Positions 1 through 5,309 of a stretch of 5,309 nt of DNA are shown piece by piece. Every line of letters begins with the position of its first letter. Position 1 is the first letter of the stretch. The notes under the pieces were generated by a model. It was not told the DNA's origin, did not search any database, and was given only the letters and a program-made list of their open reading frames with translations. A program made the translations under genes and the position numbers. Source of the stretch: Lonsdalea britannica (GTDB lineage: Bacteria; Pseudomonadota; Gammaproteobacteria; Enterobacterales; Enterobacteriaceae); NCBI RefSeq assembly GCF_946477055.1, contig NZ_CAMKXG010000245.1, forward strand, positions 1 to 5,309. Reading direction: 5' to 3'.

Positions 1-308
1 TGGATGAGGATGGCGACTGGCACGGGCTGTACCTGATGGCGTTCAAGGACTCATTCAACAAATGGGAACCGATTGGGGGTTACGGCTACGAAAAACGCTG
101 GCAGCCGATGACAGATCCTGATTTCCACTTGGGGCTGGGATTCACGGCGGGCGTCACTTTTCGAGATAACTGGAATTACCTCCCGATTCCGGTGCTTCTG
201 CCACTGGCCTCGGTCAGCTATCAGCGATTGTCTTTCCAGGCGACCTACATTCCTGGAACCTACAATAACGGCAACGTATTCTTCGCCTGGCTGCGCTGGC
301 AGTTCTAA
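1..308 (+). CDS. pagP: Lipid A palmitoyltransferase PagP, C-terminal part (5' end outside the window)
   Basis: PagP is an eight-stranded outer-membrane beta-barrel enzyme that moves a palmitoyl chain from a phospholipid to lipid A, helping resistance to cationic antimicrobial peptides. The first whole codon is at position 3, and the frame stays open to a TAA at 306-308, giving 101 residues. This equals the last 101 residues of the E. coli protein as I remember it, so about 60 mature residues plus the signal peptide are missing. The motif AFKDSFNKW carries the catalytic Asp and Ser (Asp76 and Ser77 in mature E. coli numbering; codons 48-50 and 51-53). The catalytic His33 lies upstream of the window. 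The glycine matching Gly88, which sets the acyl-chain ruler for palmitate, is kept in GGYGYE. The blocks [17 protein letters not shown] and [12 protein letters not shown] are family signatures, and the terminal Phe fits a beta-barrel assembly signal. In other enterobacteria pagP is PhoPQ-controlled, but its promoter is not in view. An internal ATG at 36 is not a plausible start. Confidence 0.96.
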   Translation, partial: DEDGDWHGLYLMAFKDSFNKWEPIGGYGYEKRWQPMTDPDFHLGLGFTAGVTFRDNWNYLPIPVLLPLASVSYQRLSFQATYIPGTYNNGNVFFAWLRWQF

Positions 309-322
309 GTTCTCAACGTGAC

Positions 323-367
323 ATGCGGCTGACAATCGCGCTTTATTTGTTCGGTTGTCAACCGCAT
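323..367. repeat. Long imperfect inverted repeat after pagP
   Basis: Arms 323-335 and 355-367 are complementary at 12 of 13 positions (left arm core TGCGGCTGACAA, right arm core TTGTCAACCGCA; the mismatch is C329 against A361). The loop is 19 nt and T-rich. No T-run follows the right arm, so it is not a classical intrinsic terminator. It begins 15 bp after the pagP stop codon and ends 60 bp before yigM. It could be a 3' mRNA-protecting hairpin, a terminator helped by other factors, or an operator for yigM. The sequence alone does not decide between these. Confidence 0.6.
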
Positions 368-370
368 TGG

Positions 371-401
371 TGAAAAATCGCGCGTAGAACTCATTTACAA
401 T
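371..401 (+). promoter_or_regulatory. Possible weak promoter for yigM
   Basis: TACAAT at 396-401 is a good -10 hexamer (5 of 6 to TATAAT) and would place the transcript start about 20 nt before the yigM start codon. The matching -35 is poor: TGAAAA at 371-376 leaves a 19-bp spacer, and TTGGTG at 367-372 leaves 23 bp. This is a weak call, made mainly because yigM needs a promoter in this gap if it is not read through from pagP. Confidence 0.25.
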
Positions 402-427
402 AGCGGTTCCTGTTGAGTGCTATTTGA

Positions 428-1339
428 GTGAGTCATCCCGTGCCATTACTAATCATAACGACCATTCTGTGGGCCTTTTCCTTCAGCCTGATTGGCGAAT
501 ATCTGGCGGGTCACGTCGACAGCTGGTTTTCGGTGCTGATGCGTGTCGGGCTTGCCGCCCTGATCTTCCTGCCTTTCCTGCGCTGGCGGGGCTACGCGCC
601 GCGCGCGCTGCTGCTCTACCTGCTTGTGGGCGCCTGCCAGCTCGGCATCATGTATCTCTTCGCGTTTCAGGCCTATCTCTATCTCTCCGTGCCGGAATTC
701 CTGCTATTCACCGTCATGACGCCGCTGTATGTGACGCTGATTTATGATCTTCTGAAACGGGAACCCCTGCGCTGGGGTTACGCGCTCAGTGCGTTGTTAG
801 CCGTGGCGGGAGCAGCGGTGATTCGGTACGACGGCATTAGCGGACAGTTCTGGTGGGGGTTGTTGTTGGTGCAGGCGGCCAATGTTTTCTTCGCCATCGG
901 ACAGGTTGGCTACAAGCGGCTGATGGAGGTCTATCCCATGCCGCAGCACAGCGCATTCTCGTGGTTTTATCTGGGGGCGCTGGGCGTCTCGGCGGTGGCC
1001 TGGCTACTGTTCGGCAATGCACACAAGCTGCCGACGACCTCGGTGCAGTGGGGCGTACTGGTATGGCTGGGAATCGGGGCTTCCGGGATAGGTTATTTCA
1101 TGTGGAACTACGGCGCGACGCAGGTGGATGCCGGAACGCTGGGCATTATGAACAACTTTCACGTTCCGGCGGGCCTGCTGGTCAATTTCGCGATTTGGCA
1201 GGAACGACCGCATTGGCCGAGCTTTATCGTCGGCTCGGCCGTTATTCTATCGTCGTTGTGGGTGCATCAGCGCTGGGTTGTGAAGCGTCCCGCACGAACG
1301 GCAGATGCGAACAGGCGTGCTGACGCGCCGAACGAATAA
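428..1339 (+). CDS. yigM: Biotin transporter YigM/BioP (DMT/EamA permease)
   Basis: This inner-membrane permease belongs to the drug/metabolite transporter superfamily. The E. coli orthologue YigM (BioP) has been reported as its biotin importer. The 303-residue product has about ten hydrophobic helices (near 6-24, 33-51, 60-80, 86-107, 116-133, 141-159, 176-196, 205-224, 234-256 and 264-280), forming two EamA-type halves. Stretches such as [48 protein letters not shown] and [13 protein letters not shown] agree with the E. coli protein as I recall it (299 residues). The tail after about residue 285 is charged and cytoplasmic-like. The start is a GTG at 428; a second GTG at 440 would give a protein beginning MPLLIITT, which matches the E. 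coli N-terminus better. Neither has a strong ribosome-binding site. The gene converges on metR and overlaps its 3' end by 98 bp, the same order as in E. coli. The family and orthology are firm; biotin as the substrate is carried over from E. coli. Confidence 0.93.
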   Translation: MSHPVPLLIITTILWAFSFSLIGEYLAGHVDSWFSVLMRVGLAALIFLPFLRWRGYAPRALLLYLLVGACQLGIMYLFAFQAYLYLSVPEFLLFTVMTPLYVTLIYDLLKREPLRWGYALSALLAVAGAAVIRYDGISGQFWWGLLLVQAANVFFAIGQVGYKRLMEVYPMPQHSAFSWFYLGALGVSAVAWLLFGNAHKLPTTSVQWGVLVWLGIGASGIGYFMWNYGATQVDAGTLGIMNNFHVPAGLLVNFAIWQERPHWPSFIVGSAVILSSLWVHQRWVVKRPARTADANRRADAPNE

Positions 1340-2180
1340 AGGCGTCAATGACCGGCTGACGCTGCTCGCCATCGCGCACGGCGGCGTACAGTCGGCTCCA
1401 CAATCCTTTCCCCAGCGTTTTGGTGACGACCAGTCCTTGACGCTCGAAGCTTTCCACCACCCAGTGCGGCAGCGCGGCGATCCCCATATGGGCCGCCACC
1501 ATTTGGATAAGTAGCAGCGTATTGTCTACACTCTTCAGCGCCGGGCTGACGCCCGCGGGCTGCAGGAAGTGGCGCCAGATATCCAGACGCTGGCGTTGCA
1601 CGGGATAGATCATCAGCGTTTCCTCACTGAGATCTTCCGGGTCGATCTGCTCTTTGGTCGCCAGCGGATGGTCGGGGGACAGCACCAGTCGGACTTCGAA
1701 GTCGAACATCGGCGAATAGTGCAGACCACTGCGCGGCAAGATATCCGAAGTCATCACCAGATCCAGCGTTCCTTGCTGCAGAGCGGGCTGCGGGTCGAAC
1801 GTCACGCCGGATTTGAAATCCATGGCGACCTGCGGCCAACTCTGATGAAAATTTTCTAGCGCCGGCGTCAGCCACTGAATGCAGCTATGGCATTCAATGG
1901 CCAGACGCAGCGTGGCCTGGTGAGGTTCGTGGCAGGCCTGTAGCGCTTGCTGAATTTGCGGCAGCACCTGCTCCGCCAACTGCAGCAGAATGTCTCCTTG
2001 CGGAGTGAATCGCAGCGGTTGGCTCTTACGGACGAATAGCCGGAATCCTAAACGTTGTTCCAGATCGCTAAATTGATGCGATAACGCGGATTGCGTTTGA
2101 TGGAGCTGTGCAGCGGCGGCGGCTAACGATCCTGTATTGCGCAGCGCCAGCAGCGTCCGTAAGTGTTTAAGTTCGATCAT
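1242..2180 (-). CDS. metR: LysR-type transcriptional activator MetR
   Basis: MetR activates metE (and metH, metA, metF or glyA in relatives), with homocysteine as co-effector. The 312-residue protein (317 in E. coli) has a LysR winged helix-turn-helix at about residues 1-60, with the helix-turn-helix near 18-37 ([19 protein letters not shown]) followed by the wing region [20 protein letters not shown] linker helix leads to a periplasmic-binding-protein-like effector domain at about 90-295. The motifs [36 protein letters not shown] and [15 protein letters not shown] are almost identical to E. coli MetR as I remember it. The ATG at 2178-2180 matches the E. coli start, and AAGGA lies 5 bases upstream (complement of 2186-2190). 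The C-terminal tail after about 295 differs from E. coli and is shorter. The gene diverges from metE, which it should control, and its 3' end lies inside the end of yigM. A MetR-like site touches its own start codon, consistent with autoregulation. Confidence 0.97.
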   Translation of the reverse strand: MIELKHLRTLLALRNTGSLAAAAAQLHQTQSALSHQFSDLEQRLGFRLFVRKSQPLRFTPQGDILLQLAEQVLPQIQQALQACHEPHQATLRLAIECHSCIQWLTPALENFHQSWPQVAMDFKSGVTFDPQPALQQGTLDLVMTSDILPRSGLHYSPMFDFEVRLVLSPDHPLATKEQIDPEDLSEETLMIYPVQRQRLDIWRHFLQPAGVSPALKSVDNTLLLIQMVAAHMGIAALPHWVVESFERQGLVVTKTLGKGLWSRLYAAVRDGEQRQPVIDAFIRSARQHACSHLPFVRDASQPSADAPTTTIE

Positions 2181-2192
2181 GAGAGTCCTTCA
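2180..2192. promoter_or_regulatory. Predicted MetR binding site 1
   Basis: TGAGAGTCCTTCA matches 7 of the 8 defined positions of the MetR consensus TGAA-N5-TTCA. It touches the first base of the metR start codon and contains the metR ribosome-binding site. It is the upstream member of a tandem pair with centres 22 bp apart, about two helical turns. E. coli and Salmonella metE likewise carry two MetR sites, of which the promoter-distal one is the better match. Confidence 0.6.
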
Positions 2193-2201
2193 CAGTGACA
2201 G

Positions 2202-2214
2202 TGAATAAATTGCG
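2202..2214. promoter_or_regulatory. Predicted MetR binding site 2 (weaker, promoter-proximal)
   Basis: TGAATAAATTGCG matches 6 of 8 positions of TGAA-N5-TTCA: the left half is perfect and the right half is degenerate. It ends one base before the predicted metE -35, the position expected for a LysR-type activation half-site that contacts RNA polymerase. The inner halves of the two MetR sites also form a perfect TTCAC-N7-GTGAA inverted repeat at 2189-2205. Confidence 0.5.
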
Positions 2215-2215
2215 C

Positions 2216-2244
2216 TTGTGCTTACTACACTACCTGCGGATTAT
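2216..2244 (+). promoter_or_regulatory. Predicted metE promoter
   Basis: The -35 is TTGTGC (2216-2221, 3 of 6), the spacer is 17 bp, and the -10 is GATTAT (2239-2244, 4 of 6). Both boxes are weak, as expected for a promoter that depends on an activator bound just upstream. The transcript would start near 2251, inside the met boxes, leaving a leader of about 34 nt. A poorer GGGA at 2273-2276 serves as the ribosome-binding site, 8 bases before the ATG. Confidence 0.45.
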
Positions 2245-2255
2245 GGATGTGTAAA
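2227..2255 (-). promoter_or_regulatory. Predicted metR promoter, overlapping the metE promoter
   Basis: Read on the minus strand, TTTACA (complement of 2250-2255, 5 of 6 to TTGACA) is followed by a 17-bp spacer and TAGTGT (complement of 2227-2232, 3 of 6). Transcription would start near 2219, about 40 nt before the metR start codon. The two divergent promoters share the same DNA, so only one polymerase could occupy it at a time. The -35 lies in the met boxes, which would place metR under MetJ as well. Confidence 0.45.
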
Positions 2256-2268
2256 CATCTGGACGGCT
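2245..2268. promoter_or_regulatory. MetJ operator: three tandem met boxes
   Basis: Three adjacent 8-mers, GGATGTGT, AAACATCT and GGACGGCT, match the met-box consensus AGACGTCT at 5, 6 and 6 of 8 positions. The octamers on either side (2237-2244 and 2269-2276) drop to 3 of 8, so the array is bounded. MetJ with S-adenosylmethionine binds tandem met boxes cooperatively as dimers. The array covers the predicted metE transcription start and the metR -35, so one operator should repress both genes when methionine is plentiful. Confidence 0.7.
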
Positions 2269-2284
2269 AAATGGGAATTCAAGC

Positions 2285-4552
2285 ATGGCAATTGTAAATC
2301 ATACTCTCGGTTTTCCTCGCGTCGGCTTACGTCGTGAGTTGAAAAAAGCACAGGAAAGCTATTGGGCAGGGAACACCACCCAGGAAGAGCTGCTGACTGT
2401 TGGCCGCGATCTGCGCGCTCGTCACTGGCAGCAACAAAAGGATGCTGGCGTGGACCTGCTGCCGGTGGGCGATTTTGCCTGGTACGATCATGTATTAACC
2501 ACCAGTCTGCTGCTCGGCAACGTGCCAGCGCGTCACCAGAATGCGGATGGCTCCGTCGATCTGGATACGCTGTTCCGCATCGGTCGTGGTCGTGCGCCAA
2601 CCGGCGAACCGGCTGCCGCAGCGGAAATGACCAAGTGGTTCAATACCAACTACCACTACATGGTGCCTGAATTTACCCAAGGTCAGAGTTTTAAACTGAC
2701 CTGGACGCAGCTGCTGGATGAAGTCGATGAAGCGCTGGCGTTGGGTCATAAAGTCAAACCCGTCCTGTTAGGGCCGGTTTCCTACCTGTGGCTGGGTAAA
2801 GTAAAAGGCGAGGCGTTTGATCGCCTGTCGCTGCTGAACGATATCCTGCCGGTCTACAAACAGGTTCTGGGCGAACTGGCGAAACGCGGCATCGAATGGG
2901 TACAGATCGATGAGCCTGCGTTGGCGCTGGAACTTGAAGACAAATGGCTGTCGGCATTCAAACCGGCCTACGATGCGCTGCAGGGTCAGGTGAAACTGCT
3001 GCTGACCACCTATTTCGATAGCATCGGCCAGAATCTGGATACCATCAAAGCGCTGCCGGTTCAGGGGCTGCACGTTGACCTGGTGCACGGTAAAGACGAC
3101 GCCGCGGTGCTAAACGCTCAGCTGCCAGCCGACTGGGTGCTGTCTCTCGGCGTGATCAACGGCCGTAACGTTTGGCGTGCTGACCTCAGCACCTGGTTCG
3201 AACGTCTGCAGCCGCTGGTGGGCAAACGTACGCTGTGGATCGGTAGCTCTTGCTCGCTGCTGCACAGCCCAATCGACCTGAGCGTAGAAACGCGTCTCGA
3301 TGATGAAGTGAAAAGCTGGTTTGCCTTCGCGCTGCAGAAATGTAGCGAGCTGTCACTGCTGACCACCGCGCTGAACAGCGGCGACGGTAAGCCGTTGGAA
3401 GCCTACAGTGCGCCAATCCGCGCTCGTCGCACTTCTACCCGCGTACACAATGCGGCGGTGGAAAAACGTCTGGCCGCGATTGTGGCGAAAGATAGCCAGC
3501 GTCAGCATCCTTATCCGCAGCGCGCTGAAGCTCAACGCGCTCGCTTCCAACTGCCGGCATGGCCGACGACGACCATTGGTTCATTCCCGCAGACCACAGA
3601 AATCCGTAGTTTGCGTCTGGACTTCAAACAGGGTCGTCTGGATGGTCAGAACTATCGCACAGGTATTGCCGAGCACATCAAACAGGCGATTACCGAGCAA
3701 GAACGTCTGGATCTGGATGTTCTGGTACATGGCGAAGCTGAGCGTAACGACATGGTGGAGTATTTCGGCGAACATCTGGATGGTTTCGTCTTTACGCAGA
3801 ACGGTTGGGTACAGAGCTATGGCTCCCGCTGCGTGAAACCGCCGGTTATCATCGGTGACATCAGCCGCCCGGAACCCATCACCGTTGAGTGGGCGAAGTA
3901 CGCGCAGTCCTTAACCAGCAAGCCGGTAAAAGGCATGCTGACCGGCCCTGTGACCATCCTGTGCTGGTCATTCCCGCGTGAAGACGTGAGCCGTGAAACC
4001 ATCGCCAAACAGATTGCGCTGGCGCTGCGCGACGAAGTCGAAGATTTGGAAAAAGCTGGCATTGGCATCATCCAGATCGATGAACCGGCGCTGCGTGAAG
4101 GTCTGCCGCTGCACCGTTCCGACTGGAAAGCCTATCTGGAATGGGCGGTGGAAGCGTTCCGTCTGAATGCCGCGATTGCTCAGGATGACACGCAGATCCA
4201 CACCCACATGTGTTACTGCGAGTTCAACGACATCATGGATTCCATCGCCGCGCTGGATGCCGACGTGATTACCATCGAAACCTCGCGTTCCGACATGGAG
4301 CTGTTGGAGTCGTTTGAAGAGTTCGAATACCCGAACGAAATCGGTCCCGGCGTTTACGATATTCACTCGCCGAACGTCCCAAGCGTGGAATGGATTGAAG
4401 CGCTGCTGCGCAAAGCCGCGGAATACGTCCCTGCCGATCGCCTGTGGGTGAACCCGGACTGTGGTCTGAAAACGCGCGGCTGGCCGGAAACGCGACAATC
4501 ACTGGCTAACATGGTGCAGGCGGCTAAACGTCTGCGCGAAACGCAGGCCTGA
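2285..4552 (+). CDS. metE: Cobalamin-independent methionine synthase MetE
   Basis: This cytoplasmic zinc enzyme transfers the methyl group of 5-methyltetrahydropteroyltri-glutamate to homocysteine, making methionine without vitamin B12. It has 755 residues (753 in E. coli). The N-terminal barrel (about 1-350) carries the folate-contact segment RELK at 17-20, and the C-terminal catalytic barrel (about 430-750) begins around [10 protein letters not shown]. By codon counting, the zinc ligands fall at His641, Cys643, Glu665 and Cys726 and the catalytic His at 694, the same numbers as in E. coli, so the length difference lies after residue 726. Cys645, reported to be glutathionylated under oxidative stress in E. 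coli, is also kept. The ATG is in line with the E. coli start ([15 protein letters not shown] follows at once). The gene is predicted to be activated by MetR and repressed by MetJ from the 104-bp region shared with metR, and it ends before a strong terminator. I see no frameshift or lost catalytic residue. Confidence 0.99.
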   Translation: MAIVNHTLGFPRVGLRRELKKAQESYWAGNTTQEELLTVGRDLRARHWQQQKDAGVDLLPVGDFAWYDHVLTTSLLLGNVPARHQNADGSVDLDTLFRIGRGRAPTGEPAAAAEMTKWFNTNYHYMVPEFTQGQSFKLTWTQLLDEVDEALALGHKVKPVLLGPVSYLWLGKVKGEAFDRLSLLNDILPVYKQVLGELAKRGIEWVQIDEPALALELEDKWLSAFKPAYDALQGQVKLLLTTYFDSIGQNLDTIKALPVQGLHVDLVHGKDDAAVLNAQLPADWVLSLGVINGRNVWRADLSTWFERLQPLVGKRTLWIGSSCSLLHSPIDLSVETRLDDEVKSWFAFALQKCSELSLLTTALNSGDGKPLEAYSAPIRARRTSTRVHNAAVEKRLAAIVAKDSQRQHPYPQRAEAQRARFQLPAWPTTTIGSFPQTTEIRSLRLDFKQGRLDGQNYRTGIAEHIKQAITEQERLDLDVLVHGEAERNDMVEYFGEHLDGFVFTQNGWVQSYGSRCVKPPVIIGDISRPEPITVEWAKYAQSLTSKPVKGMLTGPVTILCWSFPREDVSRETIAKQIALALRDEVEDLEKAGIGIIQIDEPALREGLPLHRSDWKAYLEWAVEAFRLNAAIAQDDTQIHTHMCYCEFNDIMDSIAALDADVITIETSRSDMELLESFEEFEYPNEIGPGVYDIHSPNVPSVEWIEALLRKAAEYVPADRLWVNPDCGLKTRGWPETRQSLANMVQAAKRLRETQA

Positions 4553-4555
4553 TCG

Positions 4556-4579
4556 CTGACGAGAGAGCCGTCCCGTCAG
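4556..4579 (+). repeat. Short inverted repeat just after metE
   Basis: CTGACG at 4556-4561 pairs with CGTCAG at 4574-4579 around a 12-nt loop, starting 3 bases after the metE stop. It is the first of two small hairpins ahead of the terminator and has no T-run. A six-pair stem of this kind could arise by chance. Confidence 0.35.
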
Positions 4580-4580
4580 A

Positions 4581-4601
4581 GTCCCGGCACTTCGCCGGGA
4601 C
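4581..4601 (+). repeat. GC-rich hairpin in the metE 3' untranslated region
   Basis: GTCCCGGC (4581-4588) and GCCGGGAC (4594-4601) form a perfect 8-bp stem with a 5-nt loop, ACTTC. No T-run follows, so it is unlikely to terminate transcription on its own. A stable hairpin between stop codon and terminator may protect the metE message from 3' exonucleases or be a single REP-like element. I cannot test for other genomic copies. Confidence 0.55.
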
Positions 4602-4643
4602 GCATCAGTCCAGCATAAGCCACATACTGGCCCATCATGACCT

Positions 4644-4674
4644 AACGGGGAAACAATCGTTTCCCCGTTTTTTT
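4644..4674 (+). terminator. Rho-independent terminator of metE
   Basis: An 11-bp perfect stem (AACGGGGAAAC with GTTTCCCCGTT) encloses the 4-nt loop AATC and runs straight into seven T residues at 4668-4674. It lies about 92 bp after the metE stop and is the strongest terminator in the window. On the minus strand the stem is followed by AGGTC rather than a T-run, so it should act on the plus strand only and would not stop transcripts of the facing regulator gene well. Confidence 0.93.
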
Positions 4675-4918
4675 CCGCATCCTGACCGTTCAGTTCGCAC
4701 CGTCTTCATCCTTCCTGCTCGCTCTTAGACTATGGTCAGATCTTCGATGTCAGAGGGGGACGGTCCATACAGCACGCATTCATCTTAACGGCGTAAGCCT
4801 GACGGCAAGCAAATCGGTTATAAACTGTGAAACCCCTTCTGCATGAACCACATGATAGCGTGAGGACGAACGAAGCCTGATGTCGGTTGGCAAAGCGCTG
4901 AGCCTTAACTCCCGCTTC
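4675..4918. other. Intergenic stretch with no recognisable gene
   Basis: Between the metE terminator and the 3' end of the facing ArsR-type gene are 244 bp in which I see no convincing gene, RNA or repeat. Open frames here are short, lack usable ribosome-binding sites or run into the neighbouring gene from the wrong frame. I found no hairpin with a T-run on the minus strand that would end the regulator transcript. TATAAA near 4820 is -10-like but has no -35 at a suitable distance and no gene to serve. Confidence 0.6.
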
Positions 4919-5242
4919 TTACGATCGGCGTAGCAAGGCGCCCAGTTCCCCCAGAAACTGTTCTGCCACCCCGTCATTCAGTCGGTAGTAAACCCAGTTT
5001 TTTATCCGCTTAGGAATAACCAGTCCCGCTTTCGCCAGAACCTGCATATGAGTGGTAACGGTCGGCTGACTCAGACCGGTTTTGTCAGTGATGAAACTCA
5101 CGCAGACGCCATCTTCAATCAGATCCCCATCACGCTGTGCAGGGAAATGTGCTTTGGGGTCCGCCAGCCAGCGAACAATCATCAGTCTGTGCCGGTTAGC
5201 GAGCGCATGTAAGACCTCCTGCAACTGTGGTTCTGTCTGCAT
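4919..5242 (-). CDS. ArsR-family winged-helix transcriptional regulator
   Basis: This 107-residue protein has the ArsR/SmtB dimeric winged-helix fold: an N-terminal helix and helix 2 (VLHALANRHRLMIVRWLAD, about 10-28), a loop with FPAQ and DGDLIEDG (about 29-45), the recognition-helix region TGLSQPTVTTHMQVLAKAGLV (about 55-75), a wing with KRIKNWVYYRLND (about 78-90) and a C-terminal dimerisation helix. Where ArsR has the metal motif ELCVCDL, this protein reads GVCVSFI: one cysteine (Cys47, its only one) remains and the second is Ser. The longer loop before it marks a subfamily that differs from classical arsenic sensors. The ATG at 5240-5242 is preceded by AGAAGG four bases upstream, so the start is well supported and the gene is complete. 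Only about 17 genomic bases remain upstream before adapter sequence begins, so promoter, operator and partner gene are unseen. Family members usually repress an adjacent gene. The ligand and target are unknown. Confidence 0.88.
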   Translation of the reverse strand: MQTEPQLQEVLHALANRHRLMIVRWLADPKAHFPAQRDGDLIEDGVCVSFITDKTGLSQPTVTTHMQVLAKAGLVIPKRIKNWVYYRLNDGVAEQFLGELGALLRRS

Positions 5243-5259
5243 AAACCCTTCTCTATTTC

Positions 5260-5309
5260 CTGTCTCTTATACACATCTCCGAGCCCACGAGACTAAGGCG
5301 AATATCGTA
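5260..5309. other. Illumina Nextera adapter with sample index (not genomic)
   Basis: The 19-bp synthetic Tn5 mosaic end CTGTCTCTTATACACATCT sits at 5260-5278, followed by CCGAGCCCACGAGAC (5279-5293), the rest of the Nextera read-2 adapter. Next comes TAAGGCGA (5294-5301), which I recall as the i7 index N701, then ATATCGTA (5302-5309), which matches the start of the P7 primer (ATCTCGTA) with one mismatch. The order is exactly that of a library molecule read through its insert. It is untrimmed adapter at a contig end, not a transposon. Base 5260 could belong to either genome or adapter. Confidence 0.98.

Noticed and set aside
323..367. Intrinsic terminator for pagP
   Set aside because: The stem is good, but the loop is 19 nt and no T-run follows, so it is listed only as an inverted repeat.
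424..747. TTG-initiated frame overlapping the start of yigM
   Set aside because: The product is alanine/arginine-rich low-complexity sequence with no family match, while the other frame encodes a full YigM orthologue.
853..1323. A 156-residue plus-strand frame inside yigM
   Set aside because: It is an off-frame reading of a clearly recognised membrane protein gene; the glycine/arginine-rich product is typical of such shadows.
3968..4498. A 176-residue minus-strand frame opposite metE
   Set aside because: It lies wholly antisense to the conserved catalytic half of metE, and its openness follows from the codon use of that gene.
4609..4698. A 24-residue minus-strand frame starting MKTVRTERS after a purine-rich stretch
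   Set aside because: The ribosome-binding site would be only about three bases from the ATG, the frame runs straight through the metE terminator stem, and the product resembles nothing I know.
4780..4977. A 65-residue minus-strand open frame covering part of the gap after metE
   Set aside because: It begins inside the ArsR-type gene in another frame, has no ribosome-binding site and shows no domain-like pattern.
5260..5278. Possible end of a Tn5/IS50-like transposon
   Set aside because: The 19 bp are the synthetic mosaic end used in tagmentation kits, and they continue directly into read-2 adapter, index and P7 sequence, so this is library DNA.
1..5309. CRISPR array, tRNA or rRNA gene, insertion sequence, prophage or defence system
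   Set aside because: No regularly spaced repeats, no cloverleaf-like sequence, and no transposase, integrase or toxin-antitoxin-like protein were seen on either strand.

Overview
The window looks like a piece of an enterobacterial chromosome (Gammaproteobacteria, Enterobacterales). MetR, MetE and YigM align with their E. coli counterparts, as I remember them, nearly residue for residue, and the gene order yigM > < metR | metE > matches E. coli. The PagP variant, and pagP lying next to yigM, suggest a plant-associated or soft-rot type enterobacterium (Pectobacteriaceae such as Pectobacterium, Brenneria or Dickeya). That genus-level guess is inference.

Layout: (1) 1-308, the 3' part of pagP, an outer-membrane lipid A palmitoyltransferase; its start lies outside the window. 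(2) 309-427, an intergenic gap with a long imperfect inverted repeat. (3) 428-1339, yigM (bioP), a ten-helix DMT-superfamily permease reported to import biotin in E. coli. (4) 1242-2180 on the minus strand, metR, the LysR-type activator of methionine genes; its 3' end overlaps the 3' end of yigM by 98 bp. (5) 2181-2284, a compact divergent control region with two MetR-like sites, face-to-face promoters and three tandem met boxes for MetJ. (6) 2285-4552, metE, the cobalamin-independent methionine synthase, with all zinc ligands in place. (7) 4553-4918, a structured 3' region with two hairpins and a strong intrinsic terminator, followed by about 240 bp with no recognisable gene. (8) 4919-5242 on the minus strand, a small ArsR-type regulator. 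(9) 5260-5309, not genomic DNA: an Illumina Nextera adapter with a sample index, so the true sequence ends at about 5259.

Functionally the core is the last step of methionine synthesis. MetR, with homocysteine as co-effector, activates metE. MetJ with S-adenosylmethionine should repress both metE and metR, because the met boxes cover the predicted metE start site and the metR -35. PagP and the ArsR-type regulator have no evident link to this pathway. I found no undescribed multi-gene system. The observations most worth a second look are the adapter at the right end, the ArsR-type protein with a reduced metal motif, the inverted repeat after pagP, and the yigM/metR antisense overlap.
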